DNA of 64,000 nt. Source: Telluria antibiotica (lineage in GTDB: Bacteria; Pseudomonadota; Gammaproteobacteria; Burkholderiales; Burkholderiaceae_D). A program made the translations under genes and the position numbers. The DNA is taken from the NCBI RefSeq assembly GCF_011682055.1, contig NZ_JAAQOM010000013.1, positions 186,001 to 250,000 on the forward strand. The letters run 5' to 3'. Under the pieces are notes generated by a model. It saw only the letters and a list, made by a program, of their open reading frames with translations, was not told where the DNA came from and made no database searches. Shown one piece after another: positions 32,915-40,366 of this stretch; positions within the stretch are counted from its first letter, which is position 1, and every line of letters begins with the position of its first letter.

Positions 32915-33739
32915 TTAGAACGCTTGCAGCGGTTCCAGCACTTCGATTTCGATGGTGATGGTTTCGGCCGCCGAGAAGGTGCCGTAGACCTCCATCGTTT
33001 GCGCGTCGCGCGTGTTGAGCATCTGCGACTGGTTCTCGTCGATGATCGGGTCATAGACGTACAGCGACGCCTGCGGCACGCGCGTGTATTCGTTCGCCTG
33101 GTAGTTCGTCAGCGCCGACGTGCTGTCCTCGATCACGATGCCGTTTTTCTTGATCAGCAGGGCCGTCATGTTTGCGCTGAAGAAGTTGATGCGCTTGAAG
33201 ATCGATCCGCCCGATGCAACGTCCAGGTGCGGCACCGGCAGCGCGAAGGTGCCGGCCGCGTTGATGGAAATCGTTGCACGGTGAACCTTGGCGATCAGCG
33301 CGCGGGTGCCCGCTTGCGCCGGGTCGACCTGCGGACGGTTGACTTCTGCCCAGCCTGCCAGCGTCGGCGCGGTCGCGCCGCTGATGCCGATTTCCAGCTT
33401 GAGGCTGTTGATGCCGGCCGTGGTATCCATGGCGCCCATGAACTGGCCCAGTTCGGTCTTGCTGCGGATTTCGGAGAAGTCCAGCGTCAGGAAGCCGGCG
33501 TTCGCCGTGATGCCCTTGTACTGCTGGCGTGCGTCCGTGCAGGCGCCGGTCGAATCCCAGATCACCTTGCCGTTGGCCTTGAGCTGGATCGTCGAAATCA
33601 TCGACTTCGTGAACGTCGTGCCGCCCAGGTTCAGCATGATGCGCTCGACGGTGTAGCCGAGCAGGTTGGACAGGTCGCAGGTCGCGAGACCGGTTGCGAC
33701 GACGTTGTTAAACGGCAGGAGCTTGATGCGTTGACCCAT
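32915..33739 (-). CDS. Double-jelly-roll major capsid protein (PM2 P2-like)
   Basis: The 274-aa protein has nearly the length of PM2 P2 (269 aa) and, from memory of that sequence, the same order of features: an opening strand with FNNVVATGLATCDLSNLLG, a TIQLKANGKVIWDS segment comparable to P2 VRVELDGRLL, a GFLTLDFSEIR strand like P2 GVVSFHFVRPE, and paired strands (LKLEIGIS, ITIEIEVLEP) at the end of each half. The two halves would form two jelly rolls of a pseudo-hexameric capsomer. GGAGCGG precedes the ATG. A structure prediction would settle it. Confidence 0.85.
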   Translation of the reverse strand: MGQRIKLLPFNNVVATGLATCDLSNLLGYTVERIMLNLGGTTFTKSMISTIQLKANGKVIWDSTGACTDARQQYKGITANAGFLTLDFSEIRSKTELGQFMGAMDTTAGINSLKLEIGISGATAPTLAGWAEVNRPQVDPAQAGTRALIAKVHRATISINAAGTFALPVPHLDVASGGSIFKRINFFSANMTALLIKKNGIVIEDSTSALTNYQANEYTRVPQASLYVYDPIIDENQSQMLNTRDAQTMEVYGTFSAAETITIEIEVLEPLQAF

Positions 33740-33749
33740 GGTCCGCTCC

Positions 33750-33905
33750 TCAGATGTAGTTTTTCAGGACGGGGGTCTGCTTGGCGATCACGACGCCGGC
33801 AGCGCCCAGTGCCATGGCCTTGATGCGGTCGTCCTTCGCGAACTTGTAGACGCCGTACAGGATGCCGCAGGCAATGCCAAGGTTCATCAGAGCTTGTTGG
33901 TTCAC
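33750..33905 (-). CDS. Tiny two-helix phage membrane protein
   Basis: The GTG at 33905 has GGAG eight bases upstream, giving 51 aa (VNQQALMNLGIACGILYGVY...). Two hydrophobic stretches (IACGILYGVYKF and AMALGAAGVVIAK) are separated by a basic/acidic turn. It lies 10 bp before the capsid gene. PM2 has several similarly small integral proteins in its inner membrane. Confidence 0.65.
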   Translation of the reverse strand: MNQQALMNLGIACGILYGVYKFAKDDRIKAMALGAAGVVIAKQTPVLKNYI

Positions 33906-34074
33906 GTTCAATTCTCCAGTGGTTAAGGTGGTCTTCGCGCTTTGGCGCGTCGGTAACTGGATGGTCAAACGTGAGGCCGCATCAGGGCAATTTTCGCGCC
34001 TTAGGGCGCTTCCTTAGGCAGTGGTATAAACCGGCCCGGCCGGCTGATTTTTTTTCGCGTGTGTGGCGAAAAAG

Positions 34075-34698
34075 TCAGCGGAACCGGACCTTTCCAGGCG
34101 TGGTTGCCTTAGTGAGCGGGTCGATGCGCAGGAACTCCAGCGGCTTGAGCGCCGCCAGCGCGTCCTCAGGAACTCGCGCCTTCCGTGCGATGTACTTGAT
34201 GTCGTCGCCGCGCGCGGCGAACAGGACGAACTCGGAGCAGTTGCCTATGGTGGTCTTGTCCGCCTCCGCCCATCGCTGGCTGATGGCGTAGATCGTGATG
34301 CCGCGCTTAAGCCCGCGCCTCAGGAGAATGCCCCAGTGGCCCGGCGCCTTCGACGGCGTGGTGACGTCGGCCAGTTCCTCCGCGATGGCGACGAGCGGCC
34401 CGGCGAAGCGGCCAGCGTGGAACACGACGGCGCACCAGAAATCGAAGTCGCCCTTGAGGTCCGGCCCCGGCACGAACGCGACGCGCACGTGCCCGCGCGC
34501 CTGCATGGCTTCCATCAGCGCCTGCCGGCCCGTGACCTTGCGCCACCCTGGCAGTTCGCACCACTGCGCCTCAGGGTCCCAGGCACACGCGCGGCGCTCG
34601 TTCTTGACCTCGTTCGCAACCTGCGTCGTCTTGCCGCACCGGGACGCGCCAGAAACGACGACAAGCCGGCCGTCGTTGGTCTTGAGCGCGCCGCTCAT
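34075..34698 (-). CDS. Genome-packaging ATPase (FtsK/HerA-like, PM2 P9-type)
   Basis: The 207-aa protein has Walker A in VVVSGASRCGKTTQVANEV, a Walker B-like strand ending in acid residues (GPLVAIAEELADV) and a sensor-type segment (GITIYAISQRWAEADKTTIGN). It is about the size of the PM2 and PRD1 packaging ATPases and lacks the nuclease domain of tailed-phage terminases. It overlaps its upstream neighbour by 4 bases and lies one small gene upstream of the capsid gene, the usual pairing in double-jelly-roll viruses. Confidence 0.85.
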   Translation of the reverse strand: MSGALKTNDGRLVVVSGASRCGKTTQVANEVKNERRACAWDPEAQWCELPGWRKVTGRQALMEAMQARGHVRVAFVPGPDLKGDFDFWCAVVFHAGRFAGPLVAIAEELADVTTPSKAPGHWGILLRRGLKRGITIYAISQRWAEADKTTIGNCSEFVLFAARGDDIKYIARKARVPEDALAALKPLEFLRIDPLTKATTPGKVRFR

Positions 34699-35222
34699 CC
34701 CAGCGTCACCTGTTCCTGCGCGGCCTGCGCCTCAGGCACCGCTTCGACCACTGCCTTAGGCACTGGTTTCGCCTTGCGCGTCGTGTCGGCTTTGACCGCG
34801 CTCCAGATCGCGCCGGCAATTGGCATCGTGATCATGAGCGCACCGATTTCGGCCCGGTATTGGCCGCCCAGGTCGCCCAGGCTTACGCCGTATTTCGTCA
34901 GCACGGGCGCCCAGGCCTTCGCCAGCATCTGTGCGTTCGTCGGCCCGGCCGCGTGCGGCTCGCGCAGCACTTCGGCCACGGCCGGAAAGCCGAACGTCAG
35001 GAATACCGGCGTCGCCAGTTCGGCCACCAGCATGAGCGCCTGCTCGTTCTCTTGCTCCAGACTCATGAGCGCGGCGTCTTCCTGCGCCTGTTCTTGGTCG
35101 GCCAGTTCGCGGGCCTGCACGTCCTCCGCGCTCGCCATGGCGCCGAGGGCGCGCAGGCTCGCGGACTCCTCGTCGCCCGGCGCGGCCGGGCCGCTCGCGG
35201 TGTCGATCACGTCGTCGCTCAT
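34695..35222 (-). CDS. Phage protein with acidic N-terminus and membrane segment
   Basis: The 175-aa protein is acidic over its first 75 residues (ELADQEQAQEDAALMSLEQE), then has helices including a probable membrane segment (ALMITMPIAGAIWSAVKA, about 128-145) and a Val/Ala/Glu-rich tail. It overlaps both neighbours by 4 bases. Position next to the ATPase suggests a role in packaging or assembly; no family recognised. Confidence 0.68.
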   Translation of the reverse strand: MSDDVIDTASGPAAPGDEESASLRALGAMASAEDVQARELADQEQAQEDAALMSLEQENEQALMLVAELATPVFLTFGFPAVAEVLREPHAAGPTNAQMLAKAWAPVLTKYGVSLGDLGGQYRAEIGALMITMPIAGAIWSAVKADTTRKAKPVPKAVVEAVPEAQAAQEQVTLG

Positions 35223-35512
35223 TTCAGACCCCCGAACGAAAATCCGGGCTTTGGAGCCGGTTTCGGCGGCGCGGACGGCTGTTCACCCGCGCCGGCCGGT
35301 TGCGTGGCCGCTGGCGTGCGTTTCGGCACGCTGGCGAGCCACTTTCGAGCCGCCGCCGTGTGCTTTTTCGCGAAGCCGGTAGCCTCGCAGTCGGCATCCT
35401 GGCAATCCCAGGACAACGTGCCGGTCGCGGTCGATTCCTTGAGCGCGACGGGCTCGCCACAGGCCGGACAGGCCATCTTGCCGTGGTTGATCTTGGCGGC
35501 GGCTACCATCAC
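35219..35512 (-). CDS. Phage zinc-ribbon protein
   Basis: The 97-aa protein has a zinc-ribbon: MACPACGEPVALKES and, 20 residues later, DCQDADCEATG. The C-terminal half is Pro/Ala-rich. It overlaps both neighbours by 4 bases. A DNA- or RNA-contact role is likely for such a ribbon; specific function unknown. Confidence 0.7.
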   Translation of the reverse strand: MMVAAAKINHGKMACPACGEPVALKESTATGTLSWDCQDADCEATGFAKKHTAAARKWLASVPKRTPAATQPAGAGEQPSAPPKPAPKPGFSFGGLK

Positions 35513-35691
35513 AGCACCTGGAGTTGGTCGGTGGTGAATTCTTCCGTCTTGCCGTCGTCGAACTTGACGTTGTGCTTGTCGGTCGCGCGGTCGACGCCGA
35601 GATATGCGCCGACCTGTCCGGCCCGGTCGCTGGCGTCGTCGATGACCTTGACGGCGGAATAGACGGTCGTGAGTTGCTGGGTTTGGTTCAT
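35509..35691 (-). CDS. Small phage protein, unknown
   Basis: The 60-aa protein (MNQTQQLTTVYSAVKVIDDA...) is mostly beta-like with a VKFDDGKTEEFTTDQLQVL end that suggests a small SH3- or OB-like barrel. It overlaps both neighbours by 4 bases in the tightly packed replication region. Confidence 0.65.
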   Translation of the reverse strand: MNQTQQLTTVYSAVKVIDDASDRAGQVGAYLGVDRATDKHNVKFDDGKTEEFTTDQLQVL

Positions 35692-35882
35692 TTGAGTTGC
35701 CCTTTCAGGTGTTGCCAGTTGAGGTGATCCGCCAATTCGCGAAAGAACGCTTTCGCCTGGGCCGGCAGGAATAGCCCGTACTGCCTCATGAGCGCGCAGG
35801 CTTTCGCCTCCAGCGCCTGATCCTTCTTCGCGGTCTCGCGCGCACCCGCGCGCAGGTCCGCAAGCTCTACGTCGACTTGCAT
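35688..35882 (-). CDS. Small helical phage protein, unknown
   Basis: I chose the ATG at 35882 because GAGGA lies 7 bases upstream (an in-frame ATG at 35900 would overlap the rep gene). The 64-aa product is charged and helical (LADLRAGARETAKKDQALEA...FFRELADHLNW). It follows the replication gene by 10 bp. Confidence 0.6.
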   Translation of the reverse strand: MQVDVELADLRAGARETAKKDQALEAKACALMRQYGLFLPAQAKAFFRELADHLNWQHLKGQLK

Positions 35883-35892
35883 GTTTTTGTCC

Positions 35893-37707
35893 TCATTCAT
35901 CCGCGTACTTCCGCTGAAGGTGTTGTAGATGGCTCCCCACATGGCGCGGAGAGTGCCGCTTGAATCGTTCGACGGTGTCGCGGTCGGCCGCCTTGCTCCA
36001 GCCCTTGTCACCCGGCCGGTTGAAGCCTGCGTTGTGCGTGCGCTCGTGGTGGACAGGTCCGCCAGAATGCCCGGCGCCGGGGGTTGGCGAACCGCATTCC
36101 GGCCGCGTCCAGGCCGGCGAGCCCGTACAGTTATTTACACCAGTCCGAGGGCGGCTAATCCGCGCCGCGGACGTGCGGCCATCGCTGATGGTCCACCGAT
36201 AGTGCACCCCCTCGTACACCTCCAACGGGTATGCGGCGGCGTAGACGCCGACCGGCTTTTTCTGCATGCCGACCTTGTACCGGCCGTTGATCTCGACGTC
36301 ACGCGCGGCTACGCGCACGGCGAGCGCTTTGCGCATCACAGCCGGCCCGCCTTGCGCCCACAGGTAGTCGGCCCAGTCGGCTTGCTTCGCCACGTTCGGG
36401 TCCGTCGATTCGATTTTCTGTGCCGCCGCGTGCGCCGCGCGCACTGCCTCAGGCGCGTTCAGCAGGGCCTCACCCTTCACGCGGCGCAGCTCGCGCCACA
36501 CGCCGACCGGCGCGCCGCCGATCTGCTGGAACTGGCGGATGCCCCAAGCCTGAGACCAGTACGTGACGCGCGCCGACGGGGTCAACTCGACGTTGCCGAA
36601 CAGGTCCGGCACGATGGTGTAGGTGGTGCCGTTCTCGAACACCTTGTGATCGCCAACGCCGGTCCCGTCGATGTTCTTGCAGACGTACTTGACGATGTAG
36701 CCGGCCGCCGTGCCCTTGTCGGCTTCCATGCGTACCAGCTTGACGCGGTTCTCGTGCGCGCCGCGCTCCTCCTCGTCTTCCTTGATCGCGTAGGCGGTCA
36801 CGATCATTTCCATATCGTTGACGCGCGCCGGGTCGACGAACAGCAGCATATGCCAATGCGGGCAACCGTCCGTGTGCGGCTCCGCGATGCGGAAGCCGTA
36901 CGGCCGGATGCCGGCGCGATGCAGCGCGGCGCGGATGCGCGCGTACACGTCGACGAGGTAGGCTTGGGCCTCGCGGGGCGTGGCACCGTTGTATTTCGGG
37001 TTCGTGCCGCCGACGCTGTGAAACTTCGACGGGCAGGTGATCGTCCAGAACAGGCCGACGTGCCGTAGCGCGGATGCGCATTCCTCGAAACCGCGAATGC
37101 GCGTCATCAGCTCGTTGCGGCGATTCACCTTATTGCCGACGCCCTTGGCGGCCAGCTCGGCCAGCGTGAATTGCTGGCCCAGCTCGTTCGTGGCGATCTG
37201 GCGGGCGAGCAGGTCCGCATTGGCCTGATTCTGCGCGGCCTGCACGGCGGCGACTTCGCGCGACACGTACGGGTCCGTCGTGCGGTAGGTCAGCCCAAGC
37301 TGAATCGACGTGTGCTCAAGTCGGCGCTTCCACTCAGTGCGCAGGTGACGCCTCCACCACGCCTCATCGGCCGCGCGCTTGATTCGCTCGTCGTCTGTGT
37401 CGCCGGCCGGCGGCGCGATGCCACGGCGCGCGCACAGCTCGTCGACGGCGGCGAGGATGGCGTCCGTCGTCATCAACTGGTAGCAGAGCTCCGACACGGC
37501 GCGCACGCACTTCTCCGCCGCCACGGCGATATCGCGAGCCGTCGCCATGCGGCCCTTGTCGTCGGCCAGCGGAATGCGGTCGACGTCGGCCATCAGGTCG
37601 CGGATGATGTCCAGCTTGGCCTGGTGCTTTGCCTTGCCCTCACGAGCAAACACGGCCTCCATCGCGCGCGCCATGCGCTTCGGGATGCCCCAGCTTACGG
37701 CGCCCAT
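35893..37707 (-). CDS. Replication initiator, HUH endonuclease (phage P2 GpA / PM2 P12 group)
   Basis: The 604-aa protein carries the three rolling-circle motifs in order: motif 1 LFWTITCPSKFHS (about 219-231), motif 2 GCPHWHMLLFVD with the HUH pair His284 and His286, and motif 3 GYIVKYVCKNI with two tyrosines Tyr337 and Tyr341 four residues apart, the two-tyrosine arrangement of superfamily I (phiX174 A, P2 A). It should nick and ligate one strand to start replication. Its ATG overlaps the stop of the upstream 44-aa gene by one base. PM2 uses the same class of initiator. Confidence 0.92.
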   Translation of the reverse strand: MGAVSWGIPKRMARAMEAVFAREGKAKHQAKLDIIRDLMADVDRIPLADDKGRMATARDIAVAAEKCVRAVSELCYQLMTTDAILAAVDELCARRGIAPPAGDTDDERIKRAADEAWWRRHLRTEWKRRLEHTSIQLGLTYRTTDPYVSREVAAVQAAQNQANADLLARQIATNELGQQFTLAELAAKGVGNKVNRRNELMTRIRGFEECASALRHVGLFWTITCPSKFHSVGGTNPKYNGATPREAQAYLVDVYARIRAALHRAGIRPYGFRIAEPHTDGCPHWHMLLFVDPARVNDMEMIVTAYAIKEDEEERGAHENRVKLVRMEADKGTAAGYIVKYVCKNIDGTGVGDHKVFENGTTYTIVPDLFGNVELTPSARVTYWSQAWGIRQFQQIGGAPVGVWRELRRVKGEALLNAPEAVRAAHAAAQKIESTDPNVAKQADWADYLWAQGGPAVMRKALAVRVAARDVEINGRYKVGMQKKPVGVYAAAYPLEVYEGVHYRWTISDGRTSAARISRPRTGVNNCTGSPAWTRPECGSPTPGAGHSGGPVHHERTHNAGFNRPGDKGWSKAADRDTVERFKRHSPRHVGSHLQHLQRKYADE

Positions 37708-37841
37708 CAGTAGCCGTACCCTACGATGAACTGTACCGGCCCGACGATGAAGGCCAGTTCAGCGCGCGACGGCTGAAGCAACACCGCCAGCCCGAAGAAT
37801 GTCCGATTGCGTCCGAACCTTGCGTAGAGGTGCTTCCCCAT
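37707..37841 (-). CDS. 44-aa phage protein coupled to rep
   Basis: The tiny gene is joined at both ends by TGATG overlaps (stop/start sharing one base) to its neighbours. The product (MGKHLYARFGRNRTFFGLAVLLQPSR...) has a basic N-terminus and a hydrophobic C-terminal half (AFIVGPVQFIVGYGY). Function unknown. Confidence 0.6.
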   Translation of the reverse strand: MGKHLYARFGRNRTFFGLAVLLQPSRAELAFIVGPVQFIVGYGY

Positions 37842-38266
37842 CAGTGAGCCCTCCCGTGCGTCGCCGGCATGGCGCCGCCCTGCATGCACTTTTGAATCTG
37901 GCCGAGGTCGGCGAGCAGCTTTTGCAGCGCGATCCACACAAGGCCGCGTTCGAGCGCATCGAACTTGTTGAGCGAATCCTTGGCACGTGCCTTAGGCAGT
38001 CCGGCAGACATCACTGCAACCATGCGGGCGCCGTCCGGCGCGTTCAGCCAGCAGGCGGCGCGCATGGCCTCCACGTCGGACGGCCTCGCGACGATGGCGC
38101 GCAGAGCCATGATGCGTTGCTGGCGCACGTCCTCAGGGACCGCGCAGACGGCCTCACACGCGGCCGTGAAGTCCGCGAGGTAGACAGAGGTGGAAATCTC
38201 CAACGGCGAGCGCTGGGGGCCTGCGGCGGCCGCCAGCGCGGCCAGTTCGACGCGTTCGGCTTTCAC
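37841..38266 (-). CDS. Phage early protein, unknown
   Basis: The GTG at 38266 overlaps the preceding stop (GTGA). The 141-aa product is Ala-rich and helical (ELAALAAAAGPQRSP, DVEAMRAACWLNAPDGARMV) and ends in CMQGGAMPATHGRAH. No known domain seen. It is part of the leftward early operon upstream of rep. Confidence 0.65.
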   Translation of the reverse strand: MKAERVELAALAAAAGPQRSPLEISTSVYLADFTAACEAVCAVPEDVRQQRIMALRAIVARPSDVEAMRAACWLNAPDGARMVAVMSAGLPKARAKDSLNKFDALERGLVWIALQKLLADLGQIQKCMQGGAMPATHGRAH

Positions 38267-38691
38267 GGTTTGCTTGCTGCGGCCTGAAGCGCAGCCAGAA
38301 TGCCCAGCACCCGAAGAGCACTGCCGCTTCTATCGTTCGCCACGTCGATAGCAACCGGAGCCGGGATCGGACCGTGCTTTGCTACACTTGGTGTTTTTTT
38401 GAGGAAATTATGAAAACCGCGAAACGCGACGACATCCTTGCCGGCCTTCATGCTGTTGGCGTCACGGTCGGCGAAATGCTTCCCGAATTTATTCACGACG
38501 AGGACAGTATCGATGTGCTGCTCGATCAGCTCGCCGATTTTCGCGATCAGGTCGCGGCCACTAGTACGCGCGATGAATTCCTGAAAGTTCTCGACGGTTT
38601 GATTGCCGGTATCAGGCAGTTCAAGCCGTAACTCGGCTTCGATATGGGCGCAGATACGATGAACTAATTTGTAACCTTGTGTTTCCGACAT
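38263..38691 (-). CDS. First gene of the leftward phage operon, unknown
   Basis: The 142-aa product (MSETQGYKLVHRICAHIEAEL...) is helical, with no domain I recognise. A very strong ribosome site (CCTGAGGAGGCCACATG) precedes it; the divergent repressor gene has nearly the same leader (CCTGAGGAGGCAACATG). It is coupled by a 4-base overlap to the next gene. An opposite-strand gene with its own signals lies wholly inside it, so one of the two may be non-coding. Confidence 0.6.
   Translation of the reverse strand: MSETQGYKLVHRICAHIEAELRLELPDTGNQTVENFQEFIARTSGRDLIAKIGELIEQHIDTVLVVNKFGKHFADRDANSMKAGKDVVAFRGFHNFLKKTPSVAKHGPIPAPVAIDVANDRSGSALRVLGILAALQAAASKP
38410..38631 (+). CDS. Antisense small acidic protein inside the first early gene
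   Basis: The ATG at 38410 has GAGGAAATT just upstream, and a -10-like TACACT lies about 25 bp earlier. The 73-aa product (MKTAKRDDILAGLHAVGVTV...) is acidic and helical with a coherent amphipathic pattern. It overlaps the leftward 142-aa gene completely. If expressed it could act as a regulator both as protein and as antisense RNA. Confidence 0.45.
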   Translation: MKTAKRDDILAGLHAVGVTVGEMLPEFIHDEDSIDVLLDQLADFRDQVAATSTRDEFLKVLDGLIAGIRQFKP

Positions 38692-38829
38692 GTGGCCTCC
38701 TCAGGCGTTTTTCTCCTCAAGCGAAATTGCCGCGCGGAGGGGCGCTGAGGCCCGCTACGCCTGAGGAAAGGTAAGAATTCCGCGCGGCAAAACGAAGGAT
38801 AGCTCTAAGCTTGAAGCTACGTCAATGGG

Positions 38830-38843
38830 TTCGAGCGCTCGAA
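38830..38843. promoter_or_regulatory. Perfect 14-bp palindrome, candidate phage operator
   Basis: TTCGAGCGCTCGAA is fully self-complementary and lies between the divergent early operon and the repressor gene, 12 bp upstream of the repressor -35. It is a likely binding site for the DUF3693 repressor. Confidence 0.6.
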
Positions 38844-38854
38844 TCGTGCGGCTG

Positions 38855-38883
38855 TTGAACTGTCAAGGCCTGTGATGTACATT
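38855..38883 (+). promoter_or_regulatory. Promoter of the phage repressor gene
   Basis: TTGAAC (38855-38860), 17-bp spacer, TACATT (38878-38883); the message would start about 28 bp before the repressor ATG. Confidence 0.6.
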
Positions 38884-38917
38884 CCGCGACATGCAACAAC
38901 CTGCCTGAGGAGGCAAC

Positions 38918-39253
38918 ATGAACACATTGGAATACCTCGATGCCTTGAAAAAACGTATCGGGAAGGACAGCGACTATGCGGTCGCCAAGGCGCTCGGGGT
39001 GCGAACGTCTACGATTTCCGGGTACAGGAAACGCGGCGGCCAGATGGAGGACGTCATTGCCATGAAGGCGGCCGCCATTCTCGGTTTGCATCCTGGTCTT
39101 GTTGTGCTGGACATGCACCGCGAGCGGGCGAAGGAGACGTCCGAGGAATCAATTTGGCAGGATATTTACGCGGGTTTTCTAAAGCTGTTGCCGCACGCTA
39201 GGCGAGGGAAGGGGCCGGAACGTCGGCGCCTCCCCCGCGTTGCAACAGCATAA
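38918..39253 (+). CDS. DUF3693 phage repressor-like HTH protein
   Basis: The 111-aa protein begins MNTLEYLDALKKRIGKDSDY, followed by a helix-turn-helix (AVAKALGVRTSTISGYRKRG) and the family tail (AAILGLHPGLVVLDMHRERAK). It resembles DUF3693 regulators known from Xer-integrating Vibrio filamentous phages. GGAGG lies 5 bases before the ATG. It is divergent from the replication operon and ends 22 bp before the right dif repeat. Probably the lysogeny repressor. Confidence 0.82.
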   Translation: MNTLEYLDALKKRIGKDSDYAVAKALGVRTSTISGYRKRGGQMEDVIAMKAAAILGLHPGLVVLDMHRERAKETSEESIWQDIYAGFLKLLPHARRGKGPERRRLPRVATA

Positions 39254-39264
39254 TTTTCTAGCAA

Positions 39265-39292
39265 GCTTGGCAGTCTCTATATTATGTCAAAC
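39265..39292 (+). other. Right attachment site (dif-like hybrid)
   Basis: Core TCTATA (39276-39281) and XerD arm TTATGTCAAAC (39282-39292) match the left dif; the XerC-side arm (GCTTGGCAGTC) is degenerate. This asymmetry is expected when a phage with a weak XerC arm inserts into dif, leaving one full dif and one hybrid. Confidence 0.82.
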
Positions 39293-39486
39293 CACGCCCT
39301 AAGTTTGATTTGTTCACAGCGCTGGTCGTCGTCAGTTTGCAGAAGAGCATTACCGAATTTTGCATAAAACTATATCCGGCTGTTCGACTGCGGTCTGAGC
39401 GGTCGTGGTCTACTTCGAGCTGTAAGGTGCGGGCATACGATGCTGAGTGCGCGTGCCAGCGATCGTTTCCGCTCTGCCGTGCGAAT

Positions 39487-40212
39487 TCAGAAGGATTTAA
39501 ACTGTGCTTCGGTTCGGGTTTGGGCTGTTGCCATGAGCAATCTACCGATCTCATACAGAGCCGCCATCCGTCCATCCTTCACTCGAGCAATCGGCTCGCT
39601 TGAATACCGGTCGATAAAGTGGTCGCCGTCACAGACGACTCTATTGAGAAGTGGTGTGAGATCAAGTACGTCCGTCGGCGACAACACCCCTTGATGCCCA
39701 AGAACGCCTGCAGTGATCGAATGGTTGCCGCCTGTTACGAGACCGATATGCCACGGTAGAAGCAGCGAAACGCCATGGTTTGAGTCTTGGCGCCATTGCC
39801 CAGAGATCTTTCCTTGGCCGATAGTCGTCAAGGCGGAGACGAAGCCTGCTCTACGCCAAGGGGTTGGCAGCACGATGTCCCTCGTCAAGTCGAGCTGATA
39901 GCCCTCTACGTCGAGACGAAGGCAATCACTTTCCTCAAAAACGGAGAAGAAATCATCCGGCGAAAACAGTCGATATAAATCGATGGGATCGCGTGCTGCG
40001 TGTTGAACCCGCTCGGCAACTGACAGGATGTGTTCGGCCTGCAGTGGGCGCAGAATGGCGGTAACTAAGCTAGCCAAAGCCGAGGGTTCTCGGCTGGCCA
40101 GTTCATTTGCGATATCAAGCAAATATCGGAATGTGTCGCGGTTTGCGCTAGTTTTTTCGTGATCTTGGGATTTGATAAGTGAGGTAACGCGTGACGCGAT
40201 CTTTTGAAGCAT
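39487..40212 (-). CDS. DUF6710-like protein, unknown function
   Basis: The 241-aa protein has a helical N-terminal half and a C-terminal half with GNHSITAGVLGHQGVL, RVVCDGDHFIDRYS and AALYEIGRLLM. I recall this pattern from DUF6710 proteins found singly in genomic islands; the family call is from memory. The gene is AT-richer than the surrounding chromosome and lies in a small islet directly right of the prophage. No ribosome site is obvious. Confidence 0.65.
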   Translation of the reverse strand: MLQKIASRVTSLIKSQDHEKTSANRDTFRYLLDIANELASREPSALASLVTAILRPLQAEHILSVAERVQHAARDPIDLYRLFSPDDFFSVFEESDCLRLDVEGYQLDLTRDIVLPTPWRRAGFVSALTTIGQGKISGQWRQDSNHGVSLLLPWHIGLVTGGNHSITAGVLGHQGVLSPTDVLDLTPLLNRVVCDGDHFIDRYSSEPIARVKDGRMAALYEIGRLLMATAQTRTEAQFKSF

Positions 40213-40366
40213 GTCGTACTAGATGGAGAATTTGTATGGTTAATCATGAACTAGAGGCGAACTCACACAGAGCCTATGCCTGTACGACCTTGAAAAACGT
40301 CAATCTGCCGTCAAACAGCGGTTTGCATGTTAACCACAGCCAAACGCGTTAAACTCGACAATACAT

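Larger units (their letters stand above)
28335..39281. mobile_element. Corticovirus-like (PM2-type) tailless prophage integrated at dif
   Basis: The element is 10.95 kb, close to the 10.1-kb PM2 genome. It is bounded by a 16-bp direct repeat (28335-28350 and 39276-39291) equal to the dif core plus XerD arm. Its modules are: a DUF3693 repressor at the right end, leftward replication genes with an HUH initiator, a packaging ATPase, a PM2 P2-like double-jelly-roll capsid protein, a series of small membrane proteins and a lytic transglycosylase. No integrase, terminase, portal or tail gene is present. The absence of an integrase plus dif-based ends implies XerCD-mediated integration, as in CTXphi-type elements. 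Genes look intact, so the prophage may be functional. Confidence 0.85.

Noticed and set aside
34023..34085. TTTTTCGC/GCGAAAAA hairpin between the packaging ATPase and the small membrane-protein gene
   Set aside because: It has no T tract after the stem on either strand and lies inside an operon, so I did not call it a terminator.
28335..39281. Interpretation as a filamentous (Inoviridae) phage
   Set aside because: Xer integration and the DUF3693 regulator would fit, but there is no Zot-type assembly ATPase with membrane helix, no inovirus coat protein or adsorption protein, while a double-jelly-roll capsid protein and transglycosylase are present.
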